A stretch of DNA of 64,000 bases from Cyathus striatus (taxonomy: Eukaryota; Basidiomycota; Agaricomycetes; Agaricales; Nidulariaceae): contig JAOVFP010000004.1 in NCBI GenBank assembly GCA_025738555.1, positions 2,914,001-2,978,000 of the forward strand, read 5' to 3'. This document shows, piece after piece, positions 11,848 through 23,729 of the stretch. The notes under the pieces were generated by a model, which had not been told where the DNA came from, ran no database searches, and saw only the letters and a list, made by a program, of their open reading frames with translations. Position 1 is the first letter of the stretch, and every line of letters begins with the position of its first letter. The translations under genes and the position numbers were made by a program.

Positions 11848-12317
11848 TCATTGCATTCTCGTAGAAGTAACAAATGCAGATAGCTCCTTTAGAATTTATA
11901 GATCTCATCATAATCATAACACAGTACCCCGCCCCGAATATCCATAACATCCCTAATCGTCACATTCTGCGCGTTAACACCCACAGAAAGCGGGAAATAC
12001 AACGTCACATTTCCTCCCTTCTCATTTGTATAGTCCATAATATAAATCGGGCCAGAAATGTCTGTCAGGCGCGTGGTCAGATTCTTTTTCTGCCACGACC
12101 ACCAAACACGGTCGAGGTTCGCGTGGTGCAGATAGAATACAGGATCTACGCAGAGGCGAGTCAGTTTTCATTTTAAATTTTATCTCGATAAAACAGTGAA
12201 ACAGACCAGCGGGACTATTATACAGATCCCCCATCTCCCCAAGTGTCCCACCAACACTGTAATGTCCCCCTCCATGCAAACCACTCAGATCAAAGCTTGG
12301 ACCACCCTGGACAACGG
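11848..12317. repeat. Direct repeat copy 2 (within the intact tyrosinase gene)
   Basis: Source-like copy of the 470-bp duplication. It covers the 3' end of the tyrosinase exon 4, intron 4, exon 5 and about 40 bp downstream of the stop. Confidence 0.9.
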
Positions 12318-13193
12318 TATCAAACCAACCGAAATCGGATTGCTCGACCGTATGCTGCGTCACGTTGAGCCCTAAATACCTCCCTGCAAAATACGGGCTC
12401 CAATCCCTCTTTAAACATCTCGGGTTCCCGCCAACATCATTTCCTGGACCCATACGCACCGTCATATTTGCGAGTGGGCCAGTAGTGATGCATCCTCCGC
12501 CTGTACGGCCCGGAACAGCGAATGGGTTGTCGGAGGACACTTCGACGAATGGTCCGTTCCCACCGAAACCGTATTTTGCATCCCACAAAGGGGATGTTGT
12601 GAAGTTTCCGAGCGGGGGGACGTCCCGTTCCCAAGCCCAGTATCTTATGGATTGTAAGACTAAAGATAGCTGGAGAAGTGGAAGGAAGGACGTACGGCTG
12701 GGCACCTGTGTAACCGCATTCGTCACGGAGTGCCTTTTCGTATACAGCGGTATAATATCGGTGCCAGGGAAGGAAGTGACCCTTTTATATCCGATCTGAC
12801 GTTAGCGCATGTGAAGCATTGTGAACTCAAGTGGGTTAAGGCGGGCTTACGACGTAGTGGATAGAATACGTCTGCTGAATGTGCGTCGCGATGAAATCGT
12901 CGAACCGTGAACCCACACCTGGTGCTTCGTTTAGAGGTGTAATGGGGGCTTTTGTCAGTATACACTGGACTGCCGAGAGGTAGGACAATTGATCCTTCTT
13001 CGACAATTTTCGCCTGGATCTTAGAGTTAGCGGTGGCATACTGGGATATGAAGGGCACAAACCATTCTTTTCGAACGATGGGGTTTTTGCATCCATTACT
13101 GGCAGGACGTGTACCAGAAGTAGCCAACGATTGCACATATGAGACTGCGAGCAGACATAAAACGAGAAGCTGGAACGGTCGGGAAGAGGCCAT
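11889..13193 (-). CDS. Secreted short-form tyrosinase (type-3 copper oxidase)
   Basis: Oxidises mono- and diphenols to quinones. Five exons (13063-13193, 12851-13013, 12696-12781, 12207-12643, 11889-12145) join with consistent phases into 357 residues. A signal peptide (LLVLCLLAVSYVQS) is followed by CKNPIVRKEW. CuA ligands are supplied by the THIQQ, GHFLPWHRYY region (three His). CuB ligands are in LHGGGHYSVGG and FYLHHANLDRVWWSWQ (further His including HH). It ends in a tyrosine-rich YDYDEIYKF. It lacks the C-terminal lid domain of long tyrosinases, so it belongs with short secreted fungal forms that need no proteolytic activation (family inference). The intron 3 donor GTACGT restores the QPYWAW junction. 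A TATA box lies about 65 bp upstream. Confidence 0.93.
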
Positions 13194-13256
13194 TTTCCCC
13201 TTGGTAGATCACAGGTGAGCAAATCTTGAAGCATTGTTGTTCTCGATTCTACTGGT

Positions 13257-13264
13257 TTATATAC
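13257..13264 (-). promoter_or_regulatory. TATA box of tyrosinase gene
   Basis: Minus-strand TATATAAA about 64-71 bp upstream of the start codon, a normal spacing for a fungal core promoter with a short 5' UTR. Confidence 0.6.
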
Positions 13265-13883
13265 CTCCGAGCACTTCGCAGATCTTGACATGCATATTCT
13301 GTGTTAAGCAACAATCAGTCAAATGTGAACTGGTGATGTTTTTATCAGTTTTTATCCAAGGATCTAACTTCATCTAAGATACCGCGGCACGTGGCAAAAG
13401 GTTGCAAAAAGGTTGCAGACATCGTGATATGTTTCGCCCTACACAGAAGTCTATATGCCATAGAAGAAGGTTCTAGTAAAAGTTCACTATGCCGGCCTAT
13501 CACCGAAACATTTGTTGTTCCCTTTTACAGGTCTCTACGGTCAATTTCGGGGAGAATAGTAGGAGCTTACTAGTACTTGGCAGCTGATATAAGGCCAAAA
13601 CTACAGAAAACCTTCGGTTCTAATACATCCCGACGCTAAATTTATGAAATAACATTTTTAGTTCGGCTATGTGTGCCTCATGACAACGCAATGATCTTAG
13701 AGTCTTGGAGAGTCTTGGAAGTTCTCTTCAAGTTCTCTTGCGCCAATTTTGCGCTGACCTGACGCTGTGACATATATAACGGAGATAGGAAAAGACACTG
13801 AGATTGAATAGTAGAGTAAGCTTAACCTAAGCGTAATAAGATGAATGAAGAGTAATCCACTAAGAATCAAGATTGTACAATGT
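13265..13883. other. Intergenic between tyrosinase start and DUF1996 gene end
   Basis: Presumed tyrosinase upstream region plus the 3' flank of the next gene. Nothing else recognised. Confidence 0.4.
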
Positions 13884-14343
13884 TCACAAGCACTGAGAGT
13901 ACCACTGATTGGTGAATTGGCAAGTATACGGAGCCTGGCACTGAGTAGGTCCAGTGTATCCTTGTCCACCTAACGTTTTATTAGAAAATAATAGCAATGT
14001 ACATATACTTTGAGACATACCGCATTGTGCATAATGAGCAGCCTGTGCACCACTGGGAACAGGAGAAGCGGTAGGAGAGGTAGTAGGAGATGCAGTCGGG
14101 GAGGCAGTGCTGCCTGGCGGAGCAGCGGTGCCAGTTGGTCCACCGATAGGGTCAAAGACGGTGGTGGCGCCACATCCGGTAGCGACTGTTGCCATAGCAG
14201 GACCTGGTTGTACTGGGTTGCATCCTGGAAGCGCGTTGATCCCTATAGTTCAGGTTTTAGATTAATAACTATGTCGAATTTAAGGCATAGATTGAAAGGA
14301 CTAACATCCTTCGGTCTGTTCGTTTACTCGAGCTCACCAGATG

Positions 14344-15837
14344 CTGTATGGGTCATACATTATTCACTGTAATTGTAGTGAGAGCGCAATGTATGGGCTA
14401 CAGTAGTTATAGTGGGGCTCCGCATGCATTATTTACTATAATCATAGTGTAGACTCATAAGACTATATACTTACCATAAGTGAGATATACTTTTGCTTAT
14501 GCGCGCTGTGCAAGGCTACTGCGTGCCGCTCCAAATCCCGACGTACCCGTATTCGGGATAGGTGCGCACTGGGTGCACATTTACATTTGTACTTCCATCA
14601 AATTTTGATGTCATGTTGCTCCGTTGCTCCTCTTTGTATCAAATATCCATCATCGGTGTTTTCTTCTTGTTATGTAACAGGATCCTATGTTCTCTCTCCA
14701 TATTACTTGTGTTTTTCATAATCTCCATAATTTTAATTTCATTTATATATCTTAAAACTAAGGCTTATTTTACACATCCCTACTATATTACTGTACTTAG
14801 ACCACTACAAATAATGCAGAGAAATTCATGAGCACTGGGGAGAGTGGACACAGTGGTGTCGGTGTGCAAAGCATTGACCAATGACACAACAATGCTGGGG
14901 CGCCTGCTGCATCATGAGGAAAAGCGATGTTTGAATTTCGCTTAATAATATCATCACGTGCTGATGCGTCTAGACCTCCCGTTTCCAAACCGTCGGAACA
15001 ATCGTGCCGTACCCGCCGTATCATACGGAGGTTTATGAAATATGAAAACATTGAATTTATACACATTACTTTAATAGTTTTGAATAAAATAAGAGCATCT
15101 TATGCAGCTAGAAAGGTAATTCAATGTACCTGAGTTACCATTATCTTCATTGGATGCTATTTTGGTTTATGTAGTTTCAGTCAGACGAAAAAATTAAAGT
15201 CTTACAGACTTGCGCCTAAGTTCATTAGTGGATGTTATTCACAACTGTTTCGCACTATACTATCATTGATTTAGCTTTTATAAAAACCACAAAAGCTGTA
15301 GGTATAATAGAAGAATTTTTTTTGCTACGTCTAGTAGAAATACAAAGGCCACAAGGACATATTATTGTAGTAGTAGTATGTATAACATAAAAAAACATAT
15401 AAGGATCATAATACTGTAGAGACAATATAAACATATTAGGGCAGCTGATCTCCATAGCAAGATATTGGGCATGTTTTCAAGCTAATATGCATAATATAAT
15501 TTGGATATACTGATTGTACATTCATATTCCATCATATTCGCATTTTCACCCAGGGAGGGAATACGAAGGTTCAAAGAAGCACACATAAGATTAGCAGCAT
15601 GCCGGCATTTATCTATTAATAACAGTACTGAAACTGGACGTGAGCAGTACTTCCAAAAAGAGAAACTGGGCGGGATGAAGAAGCTGTCACTAGGGACACA
15701 CATGCATCAGCTTCCCTAGAGACAGTGCTCTTACATCCGCTTCTCCCTCCTTCCTTACTTGGACACCACTATGATTACTGTGATCCATACATTGCACATC
15801 CACTGTAATTACAGTGGGCAATATATGAAACTTACAG
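14344..15837. mobile_element. Non-autonomous TIR element inserted in the DUF1996-CBM1 gene
   Basis: About 1.49 kb with imperfect inverted ends of roughly 75 bp (14344-14420 and 15761-15837). Both ends begin CTGTA and share TCATAYATT, then CACTGTAATTRYAGTG, GCAATGTATGG and ACAGTARTYATAGTG. The right end contains the perfect 16-bp palindrome CACTGTAATTACAGTG, and a further copy of the TATAATCATAGTG motif follows the left end. A 6-bp GTATGG at 14346-14351 and 15837-15842 could be a target duplication but overlaps the ends, so the exact border is unsettled. No transposase frame is visible. The right end supplies GTAAGT exactly where the interrupted gene would need a splice donor. Confidence 0.7.
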
Positions 15838-16617
15838 TATGGCCTGTCGAGCTTTTTGTGTGCAGCGATTGATGGCGTCAATGGATTGCGTCTTCAATGT
15901 GGGACAGCTGCCACCAAAATCATTGCATTGATTCATAGCGCGTTGGAGGGCGTCTCCCTGCCAGCCAAACATGTAATCGGCGTGTTGACCTGCACCATTC
16001 CTGTAATAATATATAGTTGCAAATTATCAGTTGGGTATACATATTATATTAGTCACTTACAGGTCACCCATACTAAAGACGAATGGCTGTGCACCACCAG
16101 AGGGCCACATACTATTGAACTGGGTGGTATCCCAGATGGTCTCTAGGAACAGCTGAGGAACTTGAACGGGGTGAGTAGATGGACAAGCTCTGTTGACTGA
16201 ATAGCAAACATGGCTCTAAACATTATGTTAAGACTTTATTAGAATGTTGGGTTGATTTTAAAATACCTTGTGGTCCGCAGAGTCAATATTGACACCATCC
16301 CAACAAGAAGGAAATATGATTTGTGAACGAATGCCACCAGCACAAGGTTTAGTTGGAAGAGTGTTGCTGTCAGTTCCAGGATCGCCAACAACCCCACTGT
16401 TGCCACCGTTCGCACCAAGGCATCGGAAGTTGAGAGAGTTGGCCTCGGGAGATGAGCTGTTGTAGGACCGGAGCAATGCATTTCTGATGATCATGCGGAA
16501 GCCCTATTCCAAATCAGCTGACTGTTAATATTTGTGATGCTACGACTAAATTACCTTTTTAAATGCAGTAACTTTAGCACCATTACCAGGTTGGATGTAG
16601 TAGACTGTCATTCCACC

Positions 16618-18286
16618 CATCAGCAAAGTCTGGGTCTGCTAACCGATTCTACATAGCATTATATAGTAGCATAGTGTCAAAACAAAGACCCCCCTTTATC
16701 AGAAACTGTATAGGCTTCTACTTATGCTATAGAGATCTATGTAGCTTGTGCTGTGTGCTATGGGTTGCTATGGAATGACTGGCAGCACACTATGGAGCAC
16801 TATAGAGCCATCTGAGCATGCAGCAAGTTGCTATGGTAATTATACAGATGCTAGCATATATATTTAAAATAATATTGCTTCTTGCTTATGATTTTGTGAC
16901 GTCGAATTACAGATTATACTTAAAATGATATATTATATATACAATTTCCCCGGTACCTAACATTTCAGACCATCTACTTTATCACTGACCTTCCAACATG
17001 CCTCAGCTCACCACCCTTCACCATGACATATCACCTCACCTTTTGACATCCTGCTACTATGACCATGCATCTCAAACTCCCCAACCCCCTCTCTCAAACA
17101 AAACCAAAGCTACAATTCCACTTACTCATCTGAAACAAGCTATCTCACAGCTGCCTGAGTTTGGGGTAAAAAAGTGGTGGTGCTTGATATACCATTGCTT
17201 TTGGTTGGTGAGTGGGGAGGGACCAGAGGCGTGCGCCTTGGGATACAATGGGTTCCTGAGGTAAGATACATCAGCAGTGTGAGGAGGGAAAGGGTTGAAT
17301 AAAGCAAGGAGAGGAAGCAGAGGGGGGAAGGAATTGGAGGATTAAAGGGAATGAGAAAGGGAAATCCAAAATATATTATAATAATACAAGGGAGATTAAA
17401 CAAAGGAACAGAGGAAAGCAGACAAAAAGGAAGGGGACACTGTCCTGCACATTTGAATGCACATATTGTCACATTGACTCACCTTCATGCAAGACTCGAT
17501 CATATTCCTACTAATTCCCTGCCAGCTCATAATACCCACAGCCGCAATCGTTGCATTCCAAACAGTGTTATGGTCTTTTACTCTCAAGTGGGGTCCCAGG
17601 TGAGATGGGGATGAGCATTTATCCAAGCTTGTGAAGTGACGTGGCGTTGTCAGAGTTTATGTGCCATGGTAGCTATACCTATGTGCTTTTAGTAAAAGAG
17701 GAAAGAGAATAAAAATGATGCTCACATAATGCTGAGTCCTGACAGACATAAACCCTGGTAGCAGAAAAAGAAAGAATGATATGAGAGAGAAGTGGACTAT
17801 GAAGCTCTTGGTGGTAAGTTGGTGGTTGATGTTGACGTTCAAAACTTGAAGCTTGGTGCCAACGAACATTAACTAGGACTTCACATTGATGCACTTATAT
17901 TAATATCACGATGATGAGCCGATGGGTTGGCCATGGTTCACGTGAGCACTTGTTCTGACGACTCAAAAAAGTAATTCATGAGTTCTCAAGAAATTGGAGT
18001 CAAATTGAAATTCATTACTATGTAGGACTTCCACTGTTTAAATTGGGCTATAAGATGCTATTTAGCTTACCATATACCAAAAGAACTATACAAGAAGTCC
18101 AAAAACTATGAAATGGTAGCTAGGCTCATAACTTTGCTGCACAGTACTATATAATGAAGTGTGTCTGCTAGTGATTGCTATGGCATGCTGTCGGAATAGT
18201 TACATAATTTTAGTTTGCTACGGGCTGCTATGGGATTAGCTGATGTGCTATGTCTGGCTATGGGAAAAAATCTGCGTTTGCTGATG
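16618..18286. mobile_element. Non-autonomous element splitting a DUF1996 exon
   Basis: 1669 bp bounded by 10-bp perfect inverted ends CATCAGCAAA, with GG (CC on plus) repeated at the two junctions. Removing it rejoins codons for NANG and GMTVYY in frame, which fixes the borders well. Both subterminal zones (about 16650-16850 and 18165-18270) are packed with CATAGC / GCTATGG copies in both orientations, typical of transposase-binding arrays. Inside there is no recognisable transposase. A 2-bp duplication and CATCAG ends do not match a superfamily I can name confidently; subterminal arrays are seen in CACTA and hAT elements. Confidence 0.7.
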
Positions 18287-18954
18287 CCGTTGGCATTTCC
18301 GAGAAGTTGACCAGGGAGTTGAGGAACCTGAAACAATAAATAAGTAAGACTTAGAAGGCAGGTCAACTTCTACTACAACTTACGTGTTTGAAAGTGCCAT
18401 TGGGATGTTTAAAGTATAGAACGGCAGTCCAGTAGTTCGAAAAGTCCTCGCTGAACGTGCATGTGGTGCAAGAGGAGAGACTTGGGAAATCGTTGTTCGG
18501 GTCCATAGTAACGTTAAATCTAATACGTAAACCATGAAAATCAGTCAAAGAAATATGGTATGATTCAGGTAACCTACGCATTCTATTTGAGAAGAATATT
18601 TGTATTAGCACTTCCGAGTAGTGATAACAACATAAACTTACTCCTCCTATGATCTACAAGTATAATATCAGCGACAGCTTACACTTGAAGTAGGGATTTG
18701 ACGACAAACCTGATGAAGATGTGGAGAAACTATTCCGGGGAAAAGTAGCCTTCAAAAATTCAGCCTTAATATTCCAGGACGGCGAAGGACAACCTTTCAC
18801 GTACGGGTCAAAACGCTCAATTACAAGCTGGGAGCAAGCAAAGCGAAGGAGGGCATGAGCGTAAGGAGTCGCGAGAGCAACGCCGAGAAGTGCTTTCCAC
18901 TGCATAACTGCAAACCTGGTCGAGGACAAAGAGAGAGGATCGGTGAAGATGCAG

Positions 18955-18961
18955 CTTTATA
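18955..18961 (-). promoter_or_regulatory. TATA box of DUF1996-CBM1 gene
   Basis: Minus-strand TATAAAG 50-56 bp upstream of the ATG at 18905, similar in position to the TATA box of the tyrosinase gene. Confidence 0.5.
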
Positions 18962-21316
18962 GTCATTTGTGAGCCGCCATAACATAGTATGTCTTTCTTC
19001 ATGGAGAAACCGAGGTCGAAAAGCGCTTTGTTGACGATATTAGTTCTCTCAAGAGTGATAATAGAGATGTAGAATATCCGATGTTGGTCCGCGTCGAAAC
19101 ATTGCATCCAAATCGTTTCAACTTGGATAAAAGACTAACGAAACATTTCCTGAGAAATTGATCTCGCGCGCAAAAGGTTACTATAAAGACGTCAGTGTGC
19201 ATCGAAAGATCGATATTAGGGCTTCTTCGTGATCTCTTGGTCGGAATAAAATGTCAAATGACACAATGCAAGGACTTTATTTCTTCGAGCTTGACCCGTT
19301 TACAAAGGATAGGGTATGCCATGCATTCGAAACATGTGTAAAAGGCCACTTGCAATCACGGCGCCAGAATGTTACGAACGGAAACATTATATGGTCCCTA
19401 TCTAGATAATCGTTCGAATTGTGACATCGAGCCTAGGCGGCCCGTATGTCCTGTGTCCAATACTTGACTGAGTCTGACTGACACCAAGAGCAAGCACGTC
19501 CAGAAACAGCATATCGTACAATAAGTGGATAAAGACCGGGTTAACGATTTCCACAAGTCGACCTATGCAAATCAAATTTGACAGTTAGTCTATCCACGAG
19601 AACCATACAATGCTTCTTCTCATCAAACTTACATATTCTCTTTGAATTCAGTTTTTGGGCGGAGGCCCTCGAGAATGCGGGGTAGCCACGTCAGCTGATG
19701 AATCTCTGTGTGTTATTTTAACGAAATTCACCCAACCGCGATCGTAGGCTCGAGAGAGGAAAAGTCAAAATTCTTCGGTAAGGTTCTGACAAGCTTCCGT
19801 TCCTTGTTCCGGGGCGCGTGTTATGATGACGTGCGGTGAGGCATTATTTCCAGGAGGAAAGTTAATGGATACAGATACAGCCAAGCTCGCGTAGGTTCAC
19901 GTGAATATGATAGTGGACGTGTGCAGTACCTGTAAATTCTAGGAAATTTAGGCTTGTAGAGCTTAACGAAAATGCAGAAAGGCAAAGAGCGATTGGAATC
20001 TAGATCATAGTCATGCTTCGGCTCATAAGAGGATAAATATTATCAGGAACTGTCTTACCATATCTATGGTCCCATTTCCCAATCACTAGAGTGGGCGAAA
20101 AGTAGGTGAGAGACGAGGGCAAAGAGTTGGTGATGTCAGTCAAAAACGACCGAAGCTGTTGTTAAACAACACCAAAGTGCGACGGCGGGCCGCAAATCAT
20201 GTCTGCTGACGGTCTGACTTGACTCTTTCCACGAGAATCTTTCGTGAAGGAAAACTCATTCCTTCCTTTCATCCTCGACCGCTCCCACTTAGCTAATGAT
20301 TATATACTATACGATTAGTGAATATGTTTGTCTTTAAGCTTTAAGGGTCAACGTGACTCCAATGTTTCAACTTGGACCTTTACCCCCAGAGTCCAAGCAT
20401 TGTCCAATCCCAAACAACTTTGAACTTTTAAATATCTTGAACAAATGAACAGACGTTTCGAACAGGTAAACCTACTTTTACTTACTGTTTTTACTGTGAT
20501 CTTCTGTTTACCATGATCAAGTTTGGATCAAGTTGAAGTTGAAGACTGTCGAAGAAAGATTTGAGAAGATTCAACAAAGAAATCAGCAGCTTATGTAATA
20601 TTTGGCACGTGGTTATTTCTTCTGTCCCGGTCCGGATACCTACGACTTGCCCGTTGGTTTTGACCCAGGACAGCTCAACCCAAGTTCAACCAACCTCCGG
20701 GTGCCACCTCTACAAGAACACACGTTGATTCTCTCCATATACAACAAAAAAGAAAGACTTCTTCTATTTCACCTCAAAAATGCTCGCGAGGCGTACTTAT
20801 TCTGCGTAGCTCGTGTTTGCATAACTTGCCCATTGCATCAACGTTGCTTGCCAAATATTCAAATCCTACAACTTTGCAACAGTCATTCAAACATCTTATC
20901 TGGCGTCCATTACAGCTAGAAAACGTTTGTCTGCGTTGCTGAAGTCACCAACATTTCACGGCTCCCTCTTGTCAACGAGCTTATCAGGACGCAAGCACCT
21001 GATACTAACTCCAAGAAGGCCCAGGCTGGATCGATGACATCTACATCTCGTTATAGCCAGAGATTCTGATGCTCCCGACCTACCTCTAGCCATTTCCACT
21101 CTGTCATTGCCCATACGGAACCTTCCAAGGCGCACTTGTTACATCCGGACCTAAGCTCTTTTCATATAAGATCTGGGATGGGCGAGCCTTCGAAATTTAA
21201 CGTACTATCTTGAATAATCGTTCTCTCTCTCCACCGCTCCATCTACCAGGTATGTCGACCCCCACGCATTGGAGCAACAACACTGACGATATGTTTGAAA
21301 GATACCTCTTCGCTCT
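18962..21316. other. Intergenic between divergent genes
   Basis: About 2.35 kb between the minus-strand DUF1996 gene and the plus-strand membrane protein gene. I find no coding domain, RNA gene or repeat boundary. An open stretch at 20602-20919 starts at a non-ATG codon and has no family signature. Confidence 0.4.
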
Positions 21317-23729
21317 ATGAATACACCTGAAGGACACAGAATCCAACAGAACTCGAGATCAATCTTTCCCGAGTAAGCATCATCTGCACTTTATTGTTAT
21401 CAATTTGCTATAATCTTTCAATACTAGGAGCGTTCTCTCTACGCCATCTCTACAAGCACCGACACCACACTCTGCCAATGATGTAGACTACCCTCGCTAC
21501 ATTCCCGTCGACCCCTTCCGCAATCCTCGCTCACACCACTACGTCTCCACAACCATCGACGACATCCCAGTGTATCCTACCCCTAAAGCTTTACATACAC
21601 ATTACTCCAATCCTACAGAGCCACCTCATGGCGTTTATACCCCACCCCGCTCTCCACCACTTCGACCTGAGGTCATAGGAAGCGCGGAAAGGGGTCGTCA
21701 ACCTTCCTCTGCATCACGACCTACACGACTTTTCACTCATGCTCACGATTCCCTACCAATGTATCATGCACACAGTGCTTCGCCTTCTCGAAGGCGTAAC
21801 CTTATCGAGACAATCACTGCACATTGTCGCTATTGGCGACATCATCTTCCTGCGCTGTTTATGGAGGCTTTACCACGCAAGTGCTATGTTTATCTCCTTC
21901 TTGGACTTCCTGAAGTGTACTTTGCACGCGTTTCGCGAGTGTTCAAGAATGCCGGGATGAGTATGTCCGAGATTAAGAAGATGGCACTGGAGTATCCCCA
22001 TGGGCTGCGGAATGATCATATATTGCTGTCACCTTGGAGTCCTGTTCGTTCGCATTCGGGTTTCGTACCCTCGTCGTATCAGGACTTGCAGAGCAGTTGG
22101 GATGCTCTTGTTGACGCGTTGATCAAAGAGTGGACGTCTTCATCGCTTGCGTCGTGTATAATACTTTGGTACGTACCCTTGCTGTGCAGTCTGCTGGAAG
22201 CATATAACATCTTGGATTCTCTAGTGCTGACCTCCTGATCCTGCAAAAGGATGTGGCCGGTTTCGATCCAGTTTCAAGATATCTAGTCCTTTTCTCCTCT
22301 ATATTCTGCCTACTTGGTCTCGTATACGGCTGTATCTACACCTTACGGTTTGGGGTTATGCGCGATGCTCATAGGATCGCTGAATGGGCTTTCGTATGTC
22401 CTTTTGTTTCTAGTTCAATTCCTGTATCTGATAAGATCTCCATACAGGAAGCTCAAAAGATCAGGACGCATCTTTTATGGAACGTTTGGGTCTTCTTGTC
22501 TTTGCCTACTACATTCTTGGGATGGTAAATATTGTCCTGTTGTTCTGAAGATCGGAACTAACTCCTCACCAGGTCATTCGTCCTCTTAATATGCTCCATT
22601 CTTTCCGTAATATGGAGAACATCATCCTCCGGCGCCGTTTTCTCTCCCGTTGACTCATCAACATCATCTGGACTTCGAGCCTTCATCACGGTCATATTCG
22701 GTCTTGGTGTCATATACCTCATGCTTATTTTACGTATGTTCCGGCGGTTCGGAGAACCTATGGATGAAGCTTGGGAAGATCGCATCAAAGCCTGGAACGC
22801 GGACAAAGCGCAATTTCAAATTGACGCTATGAACACACAATTGGCCACGCCCGCCATCCCGTCGCTTCCTCTTTCGCCTATCACGAGGACGTATGAAGAA
22901 CATATTCTTCCGCTTACTTCACTTCCTTCACCAATCGAGCCTACGCCGAATACGAACGACGAACAGACGAGGGATCAGGAGGAGTTGCGACCCTTGTCTC
23001 CGCTGCCTGATGTTAATGTCACGCGTGTTTCTTCACCTTCTCATGATAGGGCGTCGACGCTACATGACAGTGTCCCCGTTTTTCTGGAAGTGGTTGACGT
23101 TGATCGAAACTCGACCTCGAAGTTTGCCTTGCGTAGCTTCAATTCTCCTTATCTTCAGGCCTCGACTTGCAAAGCGAGCAAGGTACTGGACATGCGCAAC
23201 CACTCTCGCCCTTTGAGTCCCGTGCCAGAGCCTGTCGTGGAATCTGGAATTTCGACTCAAGACTGGAAGAAGTTTGTCACGGTGAGTTTAATGCTACTTA
23301 CGTGAATATATGGTCTAATGAAACGCTTTTCTGTAGGATATGTTCACCGCTTGGGAATTTCACGGAGGATTTGGTCATCGTCCAATGTGTCCCGGATCTT
23401 CAGATGACGAAGCAGAAGATGACATTGGCAGTGTTCTCGAACGATGGAACGCGTCGACGTTCTCTTCAGTTGGAATCCAAGCCTTACTGTGCCAAGAATT
23501 CCCTTGTGGACTATCCGACGACCATCCTCAAGTCTTCGCCATCTACATCATAGAATACGACAGGTCGATACCTTTGGCTGAACGATTCGGTGCTGTCCCT
23601 GATGGGCTGTGTAGGATTGACATATGCGATCCTCTAATTCGCCATCTTAGAACTTCTTTATTGCCCAACTCTAAAAGCGCTAGAGGATGTAGCGATTCGA
23701 GCTTGAGTCTAGAAGTTGTTGATGACTGA
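21317..23729 (+). CDS. Basidiomycete multi-pass membrane protein of unknown function
   Basis: Six exons (21317-21372, 21428-22168, 22225-22393, 22448-22524, 22573-23281, 23337-23729) join without frame error into 714 residues. The first 130 residues are Pro/Ser-rich and probably disordered. The middle carries VYFARVSRVFKNAGMSM and ALVDALIKEW. A membrane block follows with about four segments: ASCIILCADLLILQ, YLVLFSSIFCLLGLVYGCIY, the WNVWVFLSLPTTFLGW stretch running into VLLICSILSVIWRT, and AFITVIFGLGVIYLMLILRMF. After it come a charged helix (EPMDEAWEDRIKAWNADKA) and a cytosolic-looking tail. The block WNVWVxLxxPxxxLxWSxxLxxxSIxSxxWRT is a pattern I associate with many uncharacterised Agaricomycete proteins. 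No enzymatic motif is visible. Confidence 0.85.

Larger units (their letters stand above)
13884..18905 (-). pseudogene. DUF1996 secreted protein with C-terminal CBM1, split by two insertions
   Basis: Start ATG 18903-18905; signal peptide MQWKALLGVALATPYAHA. Exons, 5' to 3': 18805-18905, 18710-18749, 18642-18653 (12 nt), 18578-18582 (5 nt), 18384-18519, 18287-18327, then after an insertion 16555-16617, 16267-16503, 16061-16215, 15836-16000, then after a second insertion 14021-14242 and 13884-13969. The DUF1996 signature reads RFACSQLVIERFDP, PGIVSPHLHQ, IIGG, NAFNVTMDP, MTVYYIQ, CPSTHPVQVPQLFLE, GAGQHADYMFGWQGDALQ. A Thr/Ser/Pro linker leads to CBM1 ([12 protein letters not shown] ending WYSQCL), which binds cellulose. 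Element 16618-18286 sits inside a coding exon. The junction around element 14344-15837 does not restore frame in any splice model I tried, so the gene is probably dead or mis-spliced. DUF1996 has no firmly established activity. Confidence 0.8.

Noticed and set aside
20602..20919. 105-codon plus-strand frame upstream of the membrane protein gene
   Set aside because: Non-ATG start, no motif, no splice link to the downstream gene.
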